Of a stretch of DNA of 13,660 bases, positions 1 to 6,227 are shown one piece after another; position 1 is the stretch's first letter, and each line of letters starts with the position of its first letter. A program made the position numbers and the translations under genes. Source of the DNA: Bacteroidales bacterium. GTDB lineage: Bacteria; Bacteroidota; Bacteroidia; Bacteroidales; F082. The DNA lies in NCBI GenBank assembly GCA_016285355.1, contig JAEEQP010000069.1, forward strand, positions 1-13,660, written 5' to 3'. Under the pieces are notes generated by a model. It searched no databases. It was not told the DNA's origin and saw nothing but the letters and a program-made list of their open reading frames with translations.

Positions 1-918
1 GTGGAAGATTTTGATGATTTCTCAGACTTTCAATTAGGTGGGAAAAATGTGCTTCGAGCATTCCAATCTACTATGCAAATTGGTGATATTATCATGTCTT
101 GCTATTCAGCCAAAGAAATAGATGCTATAGGAGTCGTTACAGGAGAATATGAGTATAGGGAAGAAGGAGAAAGATTTCCAAGGTATAGGACTGTAAAATG
201 GTTGGTTAAAGGAATAAAGGAGAATATTGTTGACTTGAACAAAGGCAAAACTTTTACTCTTGCCACAGTATATCGCGCAAACATCTCTGCGGAAGCGGCA
301 TTAGGTATTGTCCGAAAATACACTTCTGAACATGTGCAAACAGACAAACATTTTGTCTTCATCATCGACGAAATCAACCGTGGCGAAATTTCGAAGATTT
401 TCGGAGAGTTGTTTTTCTCCATCGACCCAGGTTATAGAGGGAAGGATGGTATTGTGCAAACCCAATACCAGAATATGGTGGAAGATGGCGATGTGTTCAA
501 GGAAGGGTTCTATGTTCCTGAAAATGTCTATATCATCGGCACAATGAACGATATTGACCGAAGCGTGGAAAGCATGGATTTTGCTATGCGCCGTCGTTTT
601 GCATGGAAAGAAGTCACAGCGGAGGAGAGTTTCGAGGCCATGAAAGACAGTATGACCCATGCTGAGGAAATCAAAAAACGGATGACCGCTTTGAACAAAG
701 CCATTTGTGACGAAAAACTTGGACTGAACAAGTCATACCAAATCGGAGCCGCCTATTTCCTGAAACTGGATGAATATGATGGCGATTTTAACAAGTTATG
801 GGAATACCATTTAAAAGGCTTGCTTTCCGAATATCTTCGCGGCAACCGTGATGCGGAGCGGCAGTTGGAGAAATTGAAGAAAGCCTATGATGGCAATAGC
901 GAATCTCAGAATGGATGA
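1..918 (+). CDS. mcrB: McrB-like AAA+ GTPase subunit of a type IV restriction system (C-terminal part, 5' truncated by window)
   Basis: This is the NTP-driven subunit of a modification-dependent (McrBC-type) restriction system, which would hydrolyse GTP and activate the McrC nuclease on modified foreign DNA. Visible are the Walker B segment FVFIIDEINRG (residues 118-128, D123 E124) and the McrB-type sensor block TMNDIDRS (181-188), followed by MDFAMRRRF (192-200) with candidate arginine fingers. The Walker A motif is absent because it lies upstream of base 1. The first ~100 residues (GDIIMSCYSAKEIDAIGVVTG, then VKWLVKG) look like the second half of a PUA/EVE-like domain inserted between Walker A and Walker B, an arrangement I recall from other Bacteroidota McrB proteins. 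The GTG at base 1 is therefore read as an internal valine. The stop overlaps the mcrC start by 4 bp (ATGA), implying translational coupling. The gene looks AT-richer than recA or gyrB, which suits a horizontally moved defence locus. The modified base recognised cannot be inferred. Confidence 0.88.
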   Translation: MEDFDDFSDFQLGGKNVLRAFQSTMQIGDIIMSCYSAKEIDAIGVVTGEYEYREEGERFPRYRTVKWLVKGIKENIVDLNKGKTFTLATVYRANISAEAALGIVRKYTSEHVQTDKHFVFIIDEINRGEISKIFGELFFSIDPGYRGKDGIVQTQYQNMVEDGDVFKEGFYVPENVYIIGTMNDIDRSVESMDFAMRRRFAWKEVTAEESFEAMKDSMTHAEEIKKRMTALNKAICDEKLGLNKSYQIGAAYFLKLDEYDGDFNKLWEYHLKGLLSEYLRGNRDAERQLEKLKKAYDGNSESQNG

Positions 919-2213
919 TTCAGACCAAGGACAATAGCATTACGGCAGCCATTCCAGAGGGTCAAGAACTTAACGACCTGAAACGGATGGCCAAACCTTC
1001 CATTGCCGAACTGTGTTCGGACGAGGGAAGCAGTTTGCTCGTTTTTCCTCAATCTCTTGACGAATACGGCGACAAGATTGGAACGGAACATATCTTTACC
1101 ATTAACAGTGAAAACCAATTGGTAACCGGAAACATTATGGGTTTTGTCGGCTGTAATGACACACAAGTTTCTATCCGTTCTCGTTTTGCACAGCAAGAAG
1201 GCGACTATTTTCTGCATTATATGTTACAGAAAGTGTTCGCTATCAATCTTTTCGACCTGAAACATGATTCCGACAAAGAAAGTGTTTTCGATTTTCTGAT
1301 TTATCTGTTTCCCGCTTTCTTGAAACGGGCATTGCGACAAGGACTTTACAAAGAGTATCAAACCCGACACTATAATGATGCCAATGTTCGTGGAAGAATT
1401 GACATTCAGCATCATATACGACAAAACAACCCATTTGCGGGGAAAGTGGCATATACCACACGGGAATATGCTGTGGATAATTCTGTCACTCAACTTGTTA
1501 GACACACTATAGAATATATCGCAAGCCATCCCTATCGTGGGAATATCCTCAATAATGACGAAGAGACCAAAGAAGCGGTCGGCATGATAAACAATGCGAC
1601 GCCGAGTTATAATCGAAATAATAGAAATCGGATTATCAATTTGAATAAAAGGCCAATCAATCATCCGTATTTCAATGAATATCGTGATTTACAAAGACTT
1701 TGCGTAAGGATTCTTCGCCATGAGGAAATGAAATATGGTAGGGAAGAGGAACGGATATACGGTGTCTTGTTTGATGGAGCATGGTTGTGGGAGGAATATT
1801 TGAACACTATTTTGAAGAATATAGGTTTTGAGCATCCACAAAACAAAACAGGAAAAGGTCGGAAGTACTTGTTTTTTGACCATGCGGGTGTTTGTTATCC
1901 GGATTTTTATAGCCAAAAAATGGTTCTTGATGCAAAATACAAAGGTTATGAGGATATAAGTAAGGTCCAAACTACTGATTTGTACCAAGTAATCTCGTAT
2001 ATGCATATTCTGAAACTCAATTACGGAGGCTTTGCTGTACCAGTTTCAAGTAGCAATCAATCCATTGCCAAAATGCTGAACGGCTACGGCGGTCAAATGT
2101 CGATTCTCGGAATGAATGTTGACCAAAAATGTGCATCGTTTAGTGATTATGTCGCCAATATGGAAACGGAAGAAATGAGGCTACGAGAGTTTATTAGTGG
2201 TTTCATTTTGTAG
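915..2213 (+). CDS. mcrC: McrC-like nuclease subunit of a type IV restriction system
   Basis: A 432-residue McrC family protein, the endonuclease partner of the GTPase encoded just upstream. The N-terminal half (roughly 20-200) matches the McrC layout, with the segments TGNIMGFVG and VSIRSRF and a helical region ending in NVRGRIDI. The C-terminal third carries the PD-(D/E)xK nuclease core: P329-D330 and, nine residues later, D339-A340-K341 in the segment MVLDAKYKGY. All the expected acidic and lysine residues are present, so the enzyme is predicted to be active. The ATG overlaps the mcrB stop by 4 bp. No further restriction gene follows; about 20 bp after the stop a repeat element begins, and the next gene is convergent. 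Like mcrB it is AT-rich relative to the housekeeping genes. Family assignment is secure; DNA specificity is unknown. Confidence 0.92.
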   Translation: MIQTKDNSITAAIPEGQELNDLKRMAKPSIAELCSDEGSSLLVFPQSLDEYGDKIGTEHIFTINSENQLVTGNIMGFVGCNDTQVSIRSRFAQQEGDYFLHYMLQKVFAINLFDLKHDSDKESVFDFLIYLFPAFLKRALRQGLYKEYQTRHYNDANVRGRIDIQHHIRQNNPFAGKVAYTTREYAVDNSVTQLVRHTIEYIASHPYRGNILNNDEETKEAVGMINNATPSYNRNNRNRIINLNKRPINHPYFNEYRDLQRLCVRILRHEEMKYGREEERIYGVLFDGAWLWEEYLNTILKNIGFEHPQNKTGKGRKYLFFDHAGVCYPDFYSQKMVLDAKYKGYEDISKVQTTDLYQVISYMHILKLNYGGFAVPVSSSNQSIAKMLNGYGGQMSILGMNVDQKCASFSDYVANMETEEMRLREFISGFIL

Positions 2214-2234
2214 TATCCCAGCCTGCCATCCAAG

Positions 2235-2280
2235 CCCTGAAAGGGCGACCCGATGTCAAGCGGTGGTGCAACCTCCGCTT
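2235..2280 (+). repeat. REP-like two-hairpin repeat, copy 1 (left of the transposase)
   Basis: This copy sits between the convergent mcrC and transposase genes. Hairpin a is CCCT-GAA-AGGG (2235-2245). Hairpin b has arms AAGCGGTGG (2258-2266) and CCTCCGCTT (2272-2280) around the loop TGCAA, with a single T-T mismatch. The same layout in reverse orientation is found on the other side of the transposase at 2802-2846, with different bases but preserved pairing. It may also act as a bidirectional transcript end for the two convergent genes. Confidence 0.75.
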
Positions 2281-2303
2281 ATATGAGCATAGAAACCAAA
2301 AAC

Positions 2304-2765
2304 CTAGTCAGTCTCAAACGCATACCGCTCATCAAATTCAATGCCCGCCTCGTCTAAAAGTTGCTGGTATTCATCTCTCCAGTCTGTGCGATGATGGTGC
2401 TCCGCTTGGTTGCGGATGTATTGCGCGGTTTGGTCAAGATTTCTGTAATCCACCGAGAAGGTTCCATAGCCCGCCTGCCAGCAGAATCCTTCGTAATAGC
2501 TTTCGTCCAAGGTCTTGATCCACTTGCTACTGTATGCCTTGATGCTCTTTACGAAGTCGGACAGGGCGATGGTCTTGGGTAACGAGGTGAGGATGTGGAC
2601 ATGGTTGCCGATGCCGCCGATGGCGATAGGGATGCCGCCCATGTTGCGGATGAGACCACCAATGTAGGCAAACACTTGGCCAAGGTCCTCGTCACGTATC
2701 TCCATGCTATGGTACTTGATATGGAAGATGAGGTGGATGTCGTTTTTTACGAGTGAGCTTTCCAT
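2304..2765 (-). CDS. Y1 HUH transposase, IS200/RAYT-like (REP-associated tyrosine transposase candidate)
   Basis: A 153-residue single-domain Y1 transposase that would cut and rejoin single-stranded DNA through a tyrosine. The HUH metal motif is H55-V-H57 in the segment GNHVHIL. The catalytic tyrosine is probably Y116 in the helix QYIRNQAEHH, preceded by the family signature WQAGYGTFSV (96-105). The C-terminal DEYQQLLDEAGIEFDERYAF is also typical of Bacteroidota members. I chose the ATG at 2763-2765 because homologues begin with a few residues before a segment like IHLIFHIKY; the longer frame from 2819 would translate through a flanking repeat. No TnpB or other cargo gene is adjacent. The gene is bracketed by inverted copies of a two-hairpin repeat, with two further copies beyond, which favours a REP/RAYT interpretation over a plain IS200, although IS200 cannot be excluded. 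The frame and catalytic residues are intact. Confidence 0.88.
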   Translation of the reverse strand: MESSLVKNDIHLIFHIKYHSMEIRDEDLGQVFAYIGGLIRNMGGIPIAIGGIGNHVHILTSLPKTIALSDFVKSIKAYSSKWIKTLDESYYEGFCWQAGYGTFSVDYRNLDQTAQYIRNQAEHHHRTDWRDEYQQLLDEAGIEFDERYAFETD

Positions 2766-2801
2766 GGTGGTTGAGTTTGTTGTTTCGCACCTTCGGGGCA
2801 G

Positions 2802-2846
2802 GGCGAGGGTTGCACCCACGCTTGTGGTAGGGTCGTCCTTTCAGGA
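2802..2846 (-). repeat. REP-like two-hairpin repeat, copy 2 (right of the transposase, inverted)
   Basis: Read on the minus strand, it has hairpin a, TCCT-GAA-AGGA (2846-2836), and hairpin b, with arms GCGTGGG and CCCTCGC (2821-2815 and 2809-2803) around the loop TGCAA. A T-T mismatch again interrupts hairpin b. Compared with copy 1, the outer pair of hairpin a has changed from C-G to T-A on both arms, a compensatory change. It lies 37 bp upstream of the transposase start, between the gene and its proposed promoter, so it would fall in the 5' leader of that mRNA. Confidence 0.75.
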
Positions 2847-2867
2847 CTCTGCCTCGACTTCAGAGCA

Positions 2868-2875
2868 CAAAAGTA
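2868..2875 (-). promoter_or_regulatory. Candidate -7 promoter element for the transposase
   Basis: TACTTTTG on the minus strand is an exact match to the Bacteroidota -7 consensus TAnnTTTG. It lies about 100 bp upstream of the transposase ATG. I could not find a convincing -33 TTTG at the expected distance, so this is a candidate only. Confidence 0.4.
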
Positions 2876-2940
2876 GGAAAACTCTTCGAAAGGATGTAGC
2901 TTTATGGGAAAAAAGTCATTCTTCTATCAAAGGCGATAAA

Positions 2941-2988
2941 GTCCTGAAAGGACGGCCCTAATTCATCGGACGGTTTTAACCTCCGCAG
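2941..2988 (+). repeat. REP-like two-hairpin repeat, copy 3
   Basis: Hairpin a is GTCCT-GAA-AGGAC (2941-2953), the longest perfect version of this stem. Hairpin b is built from CGGA and TCCG with inner GGT and ACC arms (2967-2985) and one bulged C. Positions 2959-2988 match 3025-3054 at 29 of 30 bases. The core CTGAAAG is shared with all other copies, while the second hairpin differs in sequence from those next to the transposase. Confidence 0.7.
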
Positions 2989-3007
2989 GTAAAGAAGGTC
3001 TCAAGTA

Positions 3008-3054
3008 TGCTGAAAGGATGCTTTTAATTCATCGGACGGTTTCAACCTCCGCAG
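3008..3054 (+). repeat. REP-like two-hairpin repeat, copy 4
   Basis: A direct repeat of copy 3. The last 30 bases (3025-3054) differ from copy 3 at one position, a T to C change in the loop of hairpin b. Hairpin a (ATGCT-GAA-AGGAT, 3008-3020) contains a G-G mismatch and is the most decayed of the four. Together with copies 1 to 3 this fills most of the gene-free stretch from the transposase start to the next gene; I see no coding sequence there. Confidence 0.65.
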
Positions 3055-3102
3055 AAGAAAAAGAAAACCAAAACACCCTCATGCCCAAATCAAAAATAGT
3101 TG

Positions 3103-3110
3103 TATTTTTG
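3103..3110 (+). promoter_or_regulatory. Candidate -7 promoter element for the thioredoxin-like lipoprotein
   Basis: TATTTTTG matches the Bacteroidota TAnnTTTG consensus and lies 25 bp before the ATG. No clear -33 TTTG is visible upstream. Confidence 0.5.
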
Positions 3111-3135
3111 CCCATCACTTTAATATTGTTGTGCT

Positions 3136-4215
3136 ATGAAACGTATTCTTCTTTCCTTATTGACTTTCGCAGTGCTTTGTGCCTGCAATAATGATAACGT
3201 GTGCACCATCAGCGGTACTTTGACGGATCCGGTGGATTCCGTGCGACTGGTGGATATGTCGGGCACCGTGTTGGACGTGGCGACTGTTAAAGACGGTGCC
3301 TTTACCTTGAAATGTGAGATCGATCCAGAAGCGGGTGTCAGCATCATCCGAGGTGCCTTGCCCACGGAAGACTCGTATTATTCTGAGGGATCCATGTACT
3401 ATGACCCCATTCCGCTCATCCCGGATGTCAAGAAGATCACGGTTGACATTGCTGATGATAAGTCAAAAATATCGGGTAGTCCTCTCTCGCAAGAAATCCA
3501 AGATTTTCAGCAATGGGCGATGGATACCTATTTAAATGATATTGAAACGATTAGCACTTTGGAGGAAGCCGGCGACTCGATAGGGAAAATGAAAACAAGT
3601 GAAGAATTGGCCAACAAGATGGCTACTCATTGCCGTGAAGTCTATCAAGCACATAAGGCCGATGCCATTGGTGCGCAGGCTTTGAACTTCTTGATTGAAT
3701 TTGCCGACGAGGACGAATTCATCGCATTATATGAACAAGGCGGGAAAGCCGTCAAGGCGGATGCCCAATTGGGTGGATACTACGAGCACCTGAAGTCATT
3801 GCCTGAAGAAGCCATGATCACGCTTTTGGAAAGCGGAGAGATCGTCAAAGAACAGGGTACTTTTGAGGATTATGTGGGGGCAGGAAACTACACGCTTGTG
3901 GATTTCTGGGCTTCATGGTGCGTGCCCTGCAAGGCCGAGGCACCCAATGTGATTGCCGTTTTCGAAAAGTATCGCGAAAAGGGTTTGGTCGTCATTGGTG
4001 TGCCGGTGAACGACAAGCAGGAAGCGACGGAAATGGCCTTGAAGAATCTGGGCATCCATTATCCCCAGATGCTTGACCCATCGCAGGCACTGGCGGAGAG
4101 GTTCAACATCGTCGGCATACCATACATCATCCTCTTCGCTCCCGATGGCAGCATTGTCGCCGAAGGACTAAGAGGCACCCAGATTGAAGAGGCGGTGGGG
4201 AAGGTACTGCAATAA
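3136..4215 (+). CDS. TlpA/ResA-like thioredoxin-fold lipoprotein
   Basis: A 359-residue exported disulfide oxidoreductase of the TlpA/ResA type found in Bacteroidota. Residues 1-16 form a lipoprotein signal peptide ending in the lipobox LCAC, with C17 as the predicted lipidated residue, so the protein is probably membrane-anchored outside the cytoplasm. Residues about 20-110 form a beta-rich N-terminal domain resembling DUF4369, and about 120-235 are helical. The thioredoxin domain covers about 240-359, with the active site W261-C262-V-P-C265-K in FWASWCVPCK and the cis-proline P329 in GIPYIILF. Both cysteines are present, so redox activity is expected, probably as a thiol-disulfide reductase in the periplasm. 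The ATG lies 25 bp after a -7 element. The substrate is unknown. A role in cytochrome maturation, as for ResA, is not supported by any neighbour. Confidence 0.9.
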   Translation: MKRILLSLLTFAVLCACNNDNVCTISGTLTDPVDSVRLVDMSGTVLDVATVKDGAFTLKCEIDPEAGVSIIRGALPTEDSYYSEGSMYYDPIPLIPDVKKITVDIADDKSKISGSPLSQEIQDFQQWAMDTYLNDIETISTLEEAGDSIGKMKTSEELANKMATHCREVYQAHKADAIGAQALNFLIEFADEDEFIALYEQGGKAVKADAQLGGYYEHLKSLPEEAMITLLESGEIVKEQGTFEDYVGAGNYTLVDFWASWCVPCKAEAPNVIAVFEKYREKGLVVIGVPVNDKQEATEMALKNLGIHYPQMLDPSQALAERFNIVGIPYIILFAPDGSIVAEGLRGTQIEEAVGKVLQ

Positions 4216-4262
4216 CGGAAAAAACGCTTCTTTATTATCTTTTTGTAAACCAATAATATACC

Positions 4263-4310
4263 CGACAGCAAACGACAACAAACGACTACTGTCGACAACA
4301 AACGTTTGTT
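4263..4310 (+). repeat. Helically phased 10-bp repeats ending in a 14-bp perfect palindrome (operator-like)
   Basis: The unit CGACAACAAA starts at 4273 and 4293. A one-mismatch copy (CGACAGCAAA) starts at 4263, and a decayed copy keeping only CGAC starts at 4283. The units are thus spaced by 10 bp, one helical turn. The last unit runs into AACAAACGTTTGTT (4297-4310), a perfect palindrome. The array lies 27-74 bp upstream of a candidate -7 element and about 55 bp before the ATG of the BECR-like gene, the position expected of an operator or activator array. The bases are directly visible; function is inferred. Confidence 0.6.
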
Positions 4311-4336
4311 CAACGGCTTTTTCTTGACAAGCTTCG

Positions 4337-4344
4337 TTACTTTG
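4337..4344 (+). promoter_or_regulatory. Candidate -7 promoter element for the BECR-like gene
   Basis: TTACTTTG differs from the TAnnTTTG consensus at one position and lies 21 bp before the ATG at 4366. This supports the downstream start, since a start at 4306 would put the promoter inside the coding region. A TTTG at 4305-4308 is too far upstream to be a good -33 element. Confidence 0.35.
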
Positions 4345-4365
4345 CGGCATCAAATCTCATTAACG

Positions 4366-4932
4366 ATGGAATACCGCATTTCAACAATTTTGGATCAAAA
4401 CGGCCTGCCGTTTGTAGAAGCCCCCGATGGAGGCATTGACTTTGGATATATCACAATGGAACAAAACCTACCGCCTGCACCCATCCGCTTGTCGATAGGT
4501 GATAGAAGCAACGGATTGATGCATATCGAAATTCGTCACGGCGACCAAATCAGGAAAGCTGGTTTTAAAACCGTTGTCGCTTTTGTGGCATACGTTGCGC
4601 AAAACTATAATAGCATTAAAAAAGGCAACACATATAGGAACTCGGTTGAAGAAGAAAATCAAACCTACTTAGTTCAACTCGCTGATGAGCATAACAATAC
4701 TCTATGGGTACAATTGTCAAAGGATGATACCTATTGGAATGTCAATAGTGCTGGTGTTTTGTCGAAAAGGTATGGGAGAAATAAGGAAAACATCTGGTCT
4801 GCTTCCGAATTGCAGAATGAGGAACCGGCTTCCAGTAATACTTCGCAACCTGCAACAAATGCCGATAAAGAGGCAGGTTCAAACGGTACTGTATCCGATG
4901 TTTCCCAAGGCAAAAATACAACTTTTTTATAA
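4366..4932 (+). CDS. Free-standing PBECR-like (Barnase-EndoU-ColicinE5/D-RelE) domain protein, putative RNase
   Basis: A 188-residue cytosolic protein without signal peptide or membrane segment. From memory, its core resembles the phage Barnase-EndoU-ColicinE5/D-RelE-like nuclease domains that usually sit inside very large polyvalent proteins of phages and integrative elements. Recognisable blocks in order are PIRLSIG (39-45), HIEIRHGDQIRKAGF (53-67, with H53 and H58 as candidate catalytic residues), YLVQL (101-105), and WVQLSKDDTYWNVNSAGVL (114-132), ending with IWS (143-145). After about residue 150 the chain is polar, low-complexity and probably disordered. I start at 4366 rather than 4306 because a promoter-like element and phased repeats lie in the extension. 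It stands alone, with no antitoxin-sized neighbour and its own promoter region. It could be a domesticated or stranded fragment of a mobile-element gene. The domain call is by recall; nuclease activity is not demonstrated. Confidence 0.55.
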   Translation: MEYRISTILDQNGLPFVEAPDGGIDFGYITMEQNLPPAPIRLSIGDRSNGLMHIEIRHGDQIRKAGFKTVVAFVAYVAQNYNSIKKGNTYRNSVEEENQTYLVQLADEHNNTLWVQLSKDDTYWNVNSAGVLSKRYGRNKENIWSASELQNEEPASSNTSQPATNADKEAGSNGTVSDVSQGKNTTFL

Positions 4933-4989
4933 TTAGCAAGTCTGTTTTTAAAAATAAACCCAAATTAATGTCAATAACACAAATTTTAC

Positions 4990-4997
4990 TATTTTTG
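4990..4997 (+). promoter_or_regulatory. Candidate -7 promoter element for recA
   Basis: TATTTTTG is an exact match to TAnnTTTG. It lies 93 bp before the recA ATG, giving an AT-rich leader of about 85-90 nt. No -33 TTTG stands out, and no LexA-type palindrome is recognisable nearby. Confidence 0.5.
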
Positions 4998-5031
4998 TAA
5001 CTTTTAATATTGAATTGTATCTCACATCAAA

Positions 5032-5061
5032 AATCTTGAATCTTTAAATCTTAAATCATTA
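5032..5061 (+). repeat. Tandem 7-8 bp AATCTT(T)A units in the recA leader
   Basis: Four consecutive units, AATCTTG, AATCTTTA, AATCTTA and AATCATTA, occupy the untranslated leader between the recA -7 element and the ATG. An unstructured AT-rich leader may help ribosome access in a phylum that makes little use of Shine-Dalgarno sequences. It may equally be slippage-generated sequence without function. Confidence 0.45.
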
Positions 5062-5090
5062 AATACTAACTTATTAAAAACCCCACAATC

Positions 5091-6119
5091 ATGACTACAG
5101 AAAAAACACAAGAAGAAGCTGCAAAACTGAGGCAGGAAAAACTGAAGGCTTTGGAAGCCACATTGGGAAACATCGAGAAGAGCTTTGGCAAGGGAAGCAT
5201 CATGCGTCTTGGCGCCGAGGCCGAGAAGATGGAGAGCATCTCCACTGGCTCGATTGGATTAGACTACGCCCTCGGTGTGGGTGGTCTGCCGAAAGGCCGT
5301 ATCATCGAAATCTACGGACCCGAAAGCTCAGGTAAAACCACGCTGGCTTTGCATGTCGTGGCCGAGGCCCAAAAGAAGGGTGGCATCGCCGCCTTCATCG
5401 ATGCGGAACATGCCTTCGATCGCTTCTATGCCGCTAAACTCGGCGTGGACATCGAGAATCTCCTCATCTCACAGCCTGACTATGGCGAGCAAGCCCTCGA
5501 AATCGCCGAGAACCTCATCCGCTCTGGTGCCATCGATGTCATCGTTGTCGACTCCGTGGCTGCCTTGACGCCTAAGAGCGAAATAGAAGGCGAAATGGGC
5601 GACAGCAAAATGGGTCTCCAAGCCCGACTGATGAGCCAGGCCATGCGCAAGCTCACTGCCACTATCAATAAGACGGGCTGCGTGTGCATCTTCATCAATC
5701 AACTGCGCGAGAAGATTGGCGTGATGTTCGGCAACCCAGAAACCACCACAGGCGGTAACGCTTTGAAGTTCTATAGCTCCGTGCGTATCGACATCCGTAA
5801 GATTAGCCAAATCAAAGATGGTGAGAATGTGCTGGGCAGCCGGGTCAAAGTGAAGGTTGTCAAAAATAAGGTGGCCCCACCGTTCCGCAAGGCTGAGTTT
5901 GACATTCTTTATGGCGAGGGTATTTCACGTTCAGGCGAAATCGTCGACCTCGGTGTGGAGATGGGCATCATCAAGAAGAGCGGCTCGTGGTTCAGCTATG
6001 GTGAATCTAAGCTTGCCCAAGGCCGCGACTCAGTGAAAAAACTCATCGAAGACAACCCCGAACTCGCCGACGAACTGACGGCTAAGATTTTCGAGGCGTT
6101 GGAGAAGAGTGAAGAATAG
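5091..6119 (+). CDS. recA: RecA recombinase
   Basis: A 342-residue RecA, the DNA-dependent ATPase that forms filaments on single-stranded DNA for homologous recombination and repair. Walker A is GPESSGKTT (76-84). The conserved stretch from [31 protein letters not shown] onward holds Walker B. Loop L1 lies around [23 protein letters not shown], and loop L2 contains [13 protein letters not shown]. The N-terminal helix with [10 protein letters not shown] is complete. The C-terminal domain ends at SEE, with a shorter acidic tail than enterobacterial RecA. The segment AFDRFYA in place of the proteobacterial ALDPxYA is typical of Bacteroidota. The gene has its own -7 element, and the next gene starts 108 bp downstream beyond a long inverted repeat. 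No intein or frameshift is present. Identification is certain; SOS control is not evident from the sequence. Confidence 0.98.
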   Translation: MTTEKTQEEAAKLRQEKLKALEATLGNIEKSFGKGSIMRLGAEAEKMESISTGSIGLDYALGVGGLPKGRIIEIYGPESSGKTTLALHVVAEAQKKGGIAAFIDAEHAFDRFYAAKLGVDIENLLISQPDYGEQALEIAENLIRSGAIDVIVVDSVAALTPKSEIEGEMGDSKMGLQARLMSQAMRKLTATINKTGCVCIFINQLREKIGVMFGNPETTTGGNALKFYSSVRIDIRKISQIKDGENVLGSRVKVKVVKNKVAPPFRKAEFDILYGEGISRSGEIVDLGVEMGIIKKSGSWFSYGESKLAQGRDSVKKLIEDNPELADELTAKIFEALEKSEE

Positions 6120-6128
6120 CTCATAATT

Positions 6129-6199
6129 GGGCCCTTCGACAGGCTCAGGGACCTTTGCTTTTGTTTGAGTTGAGGGTGCCTGAGCCTGTCGAAGGCCCC
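6129..6199. repeat. Long intergenic inverted repeat (CCTTCGACAGGCTCAGG family)
   Basis: Two 25-nt arms (6129-6153 and 6175-6199) are complementary at 23 of 25 positions, with the 17-bp perfect core CCTTCGACAGGCTCAGG, and surround a 21-nt T/G-rich loop. No T-tract follows, so it is not a canonical intrinsic terminator, though it could attenuate transcription between recA and the TPR gene or protect the recA mRNA 3' end. From memory this core occurs as a dispersed palindromic repeat in many bacterial genomes. Confidence 0.8.
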
Positions 6200-6227
6200 G
6201 ATGCTTTAAAAAATTGATTTTACAACC

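Noticed and set aside
1..3. GTG at base 1 as a true start codon for mcrB
   Set aside because: The protein lacks Walker A, which must lie upstream, so the gene is cut by the window edge.
2766..2819. Upstream start for the transposase at 2819
   Set aside because: The added 18 residues would be encoded by repeat copy 2 and do not resemble homologue N-termini.
2941..3054. Repeats 3 and 4 as a CRISPR array
   Set aside because: There are only two units with a short, non-spacer-like gap, internal hairpins shared with copies elsewhere, and no cas genes.
4306..4365. Upstream start for the BECR-like gene at 4306
   Set aside because: The extension covers the palindrome end and the candidate -7 element, and MEYRIS at 4366 fits the start of similar proteins.
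4933..5090. SOS (LexA) box upstream of recA
   Set aside because: No recognisable LexA-type palindrome is visible, and many Bacteroidota lack a classical LexA regulon.
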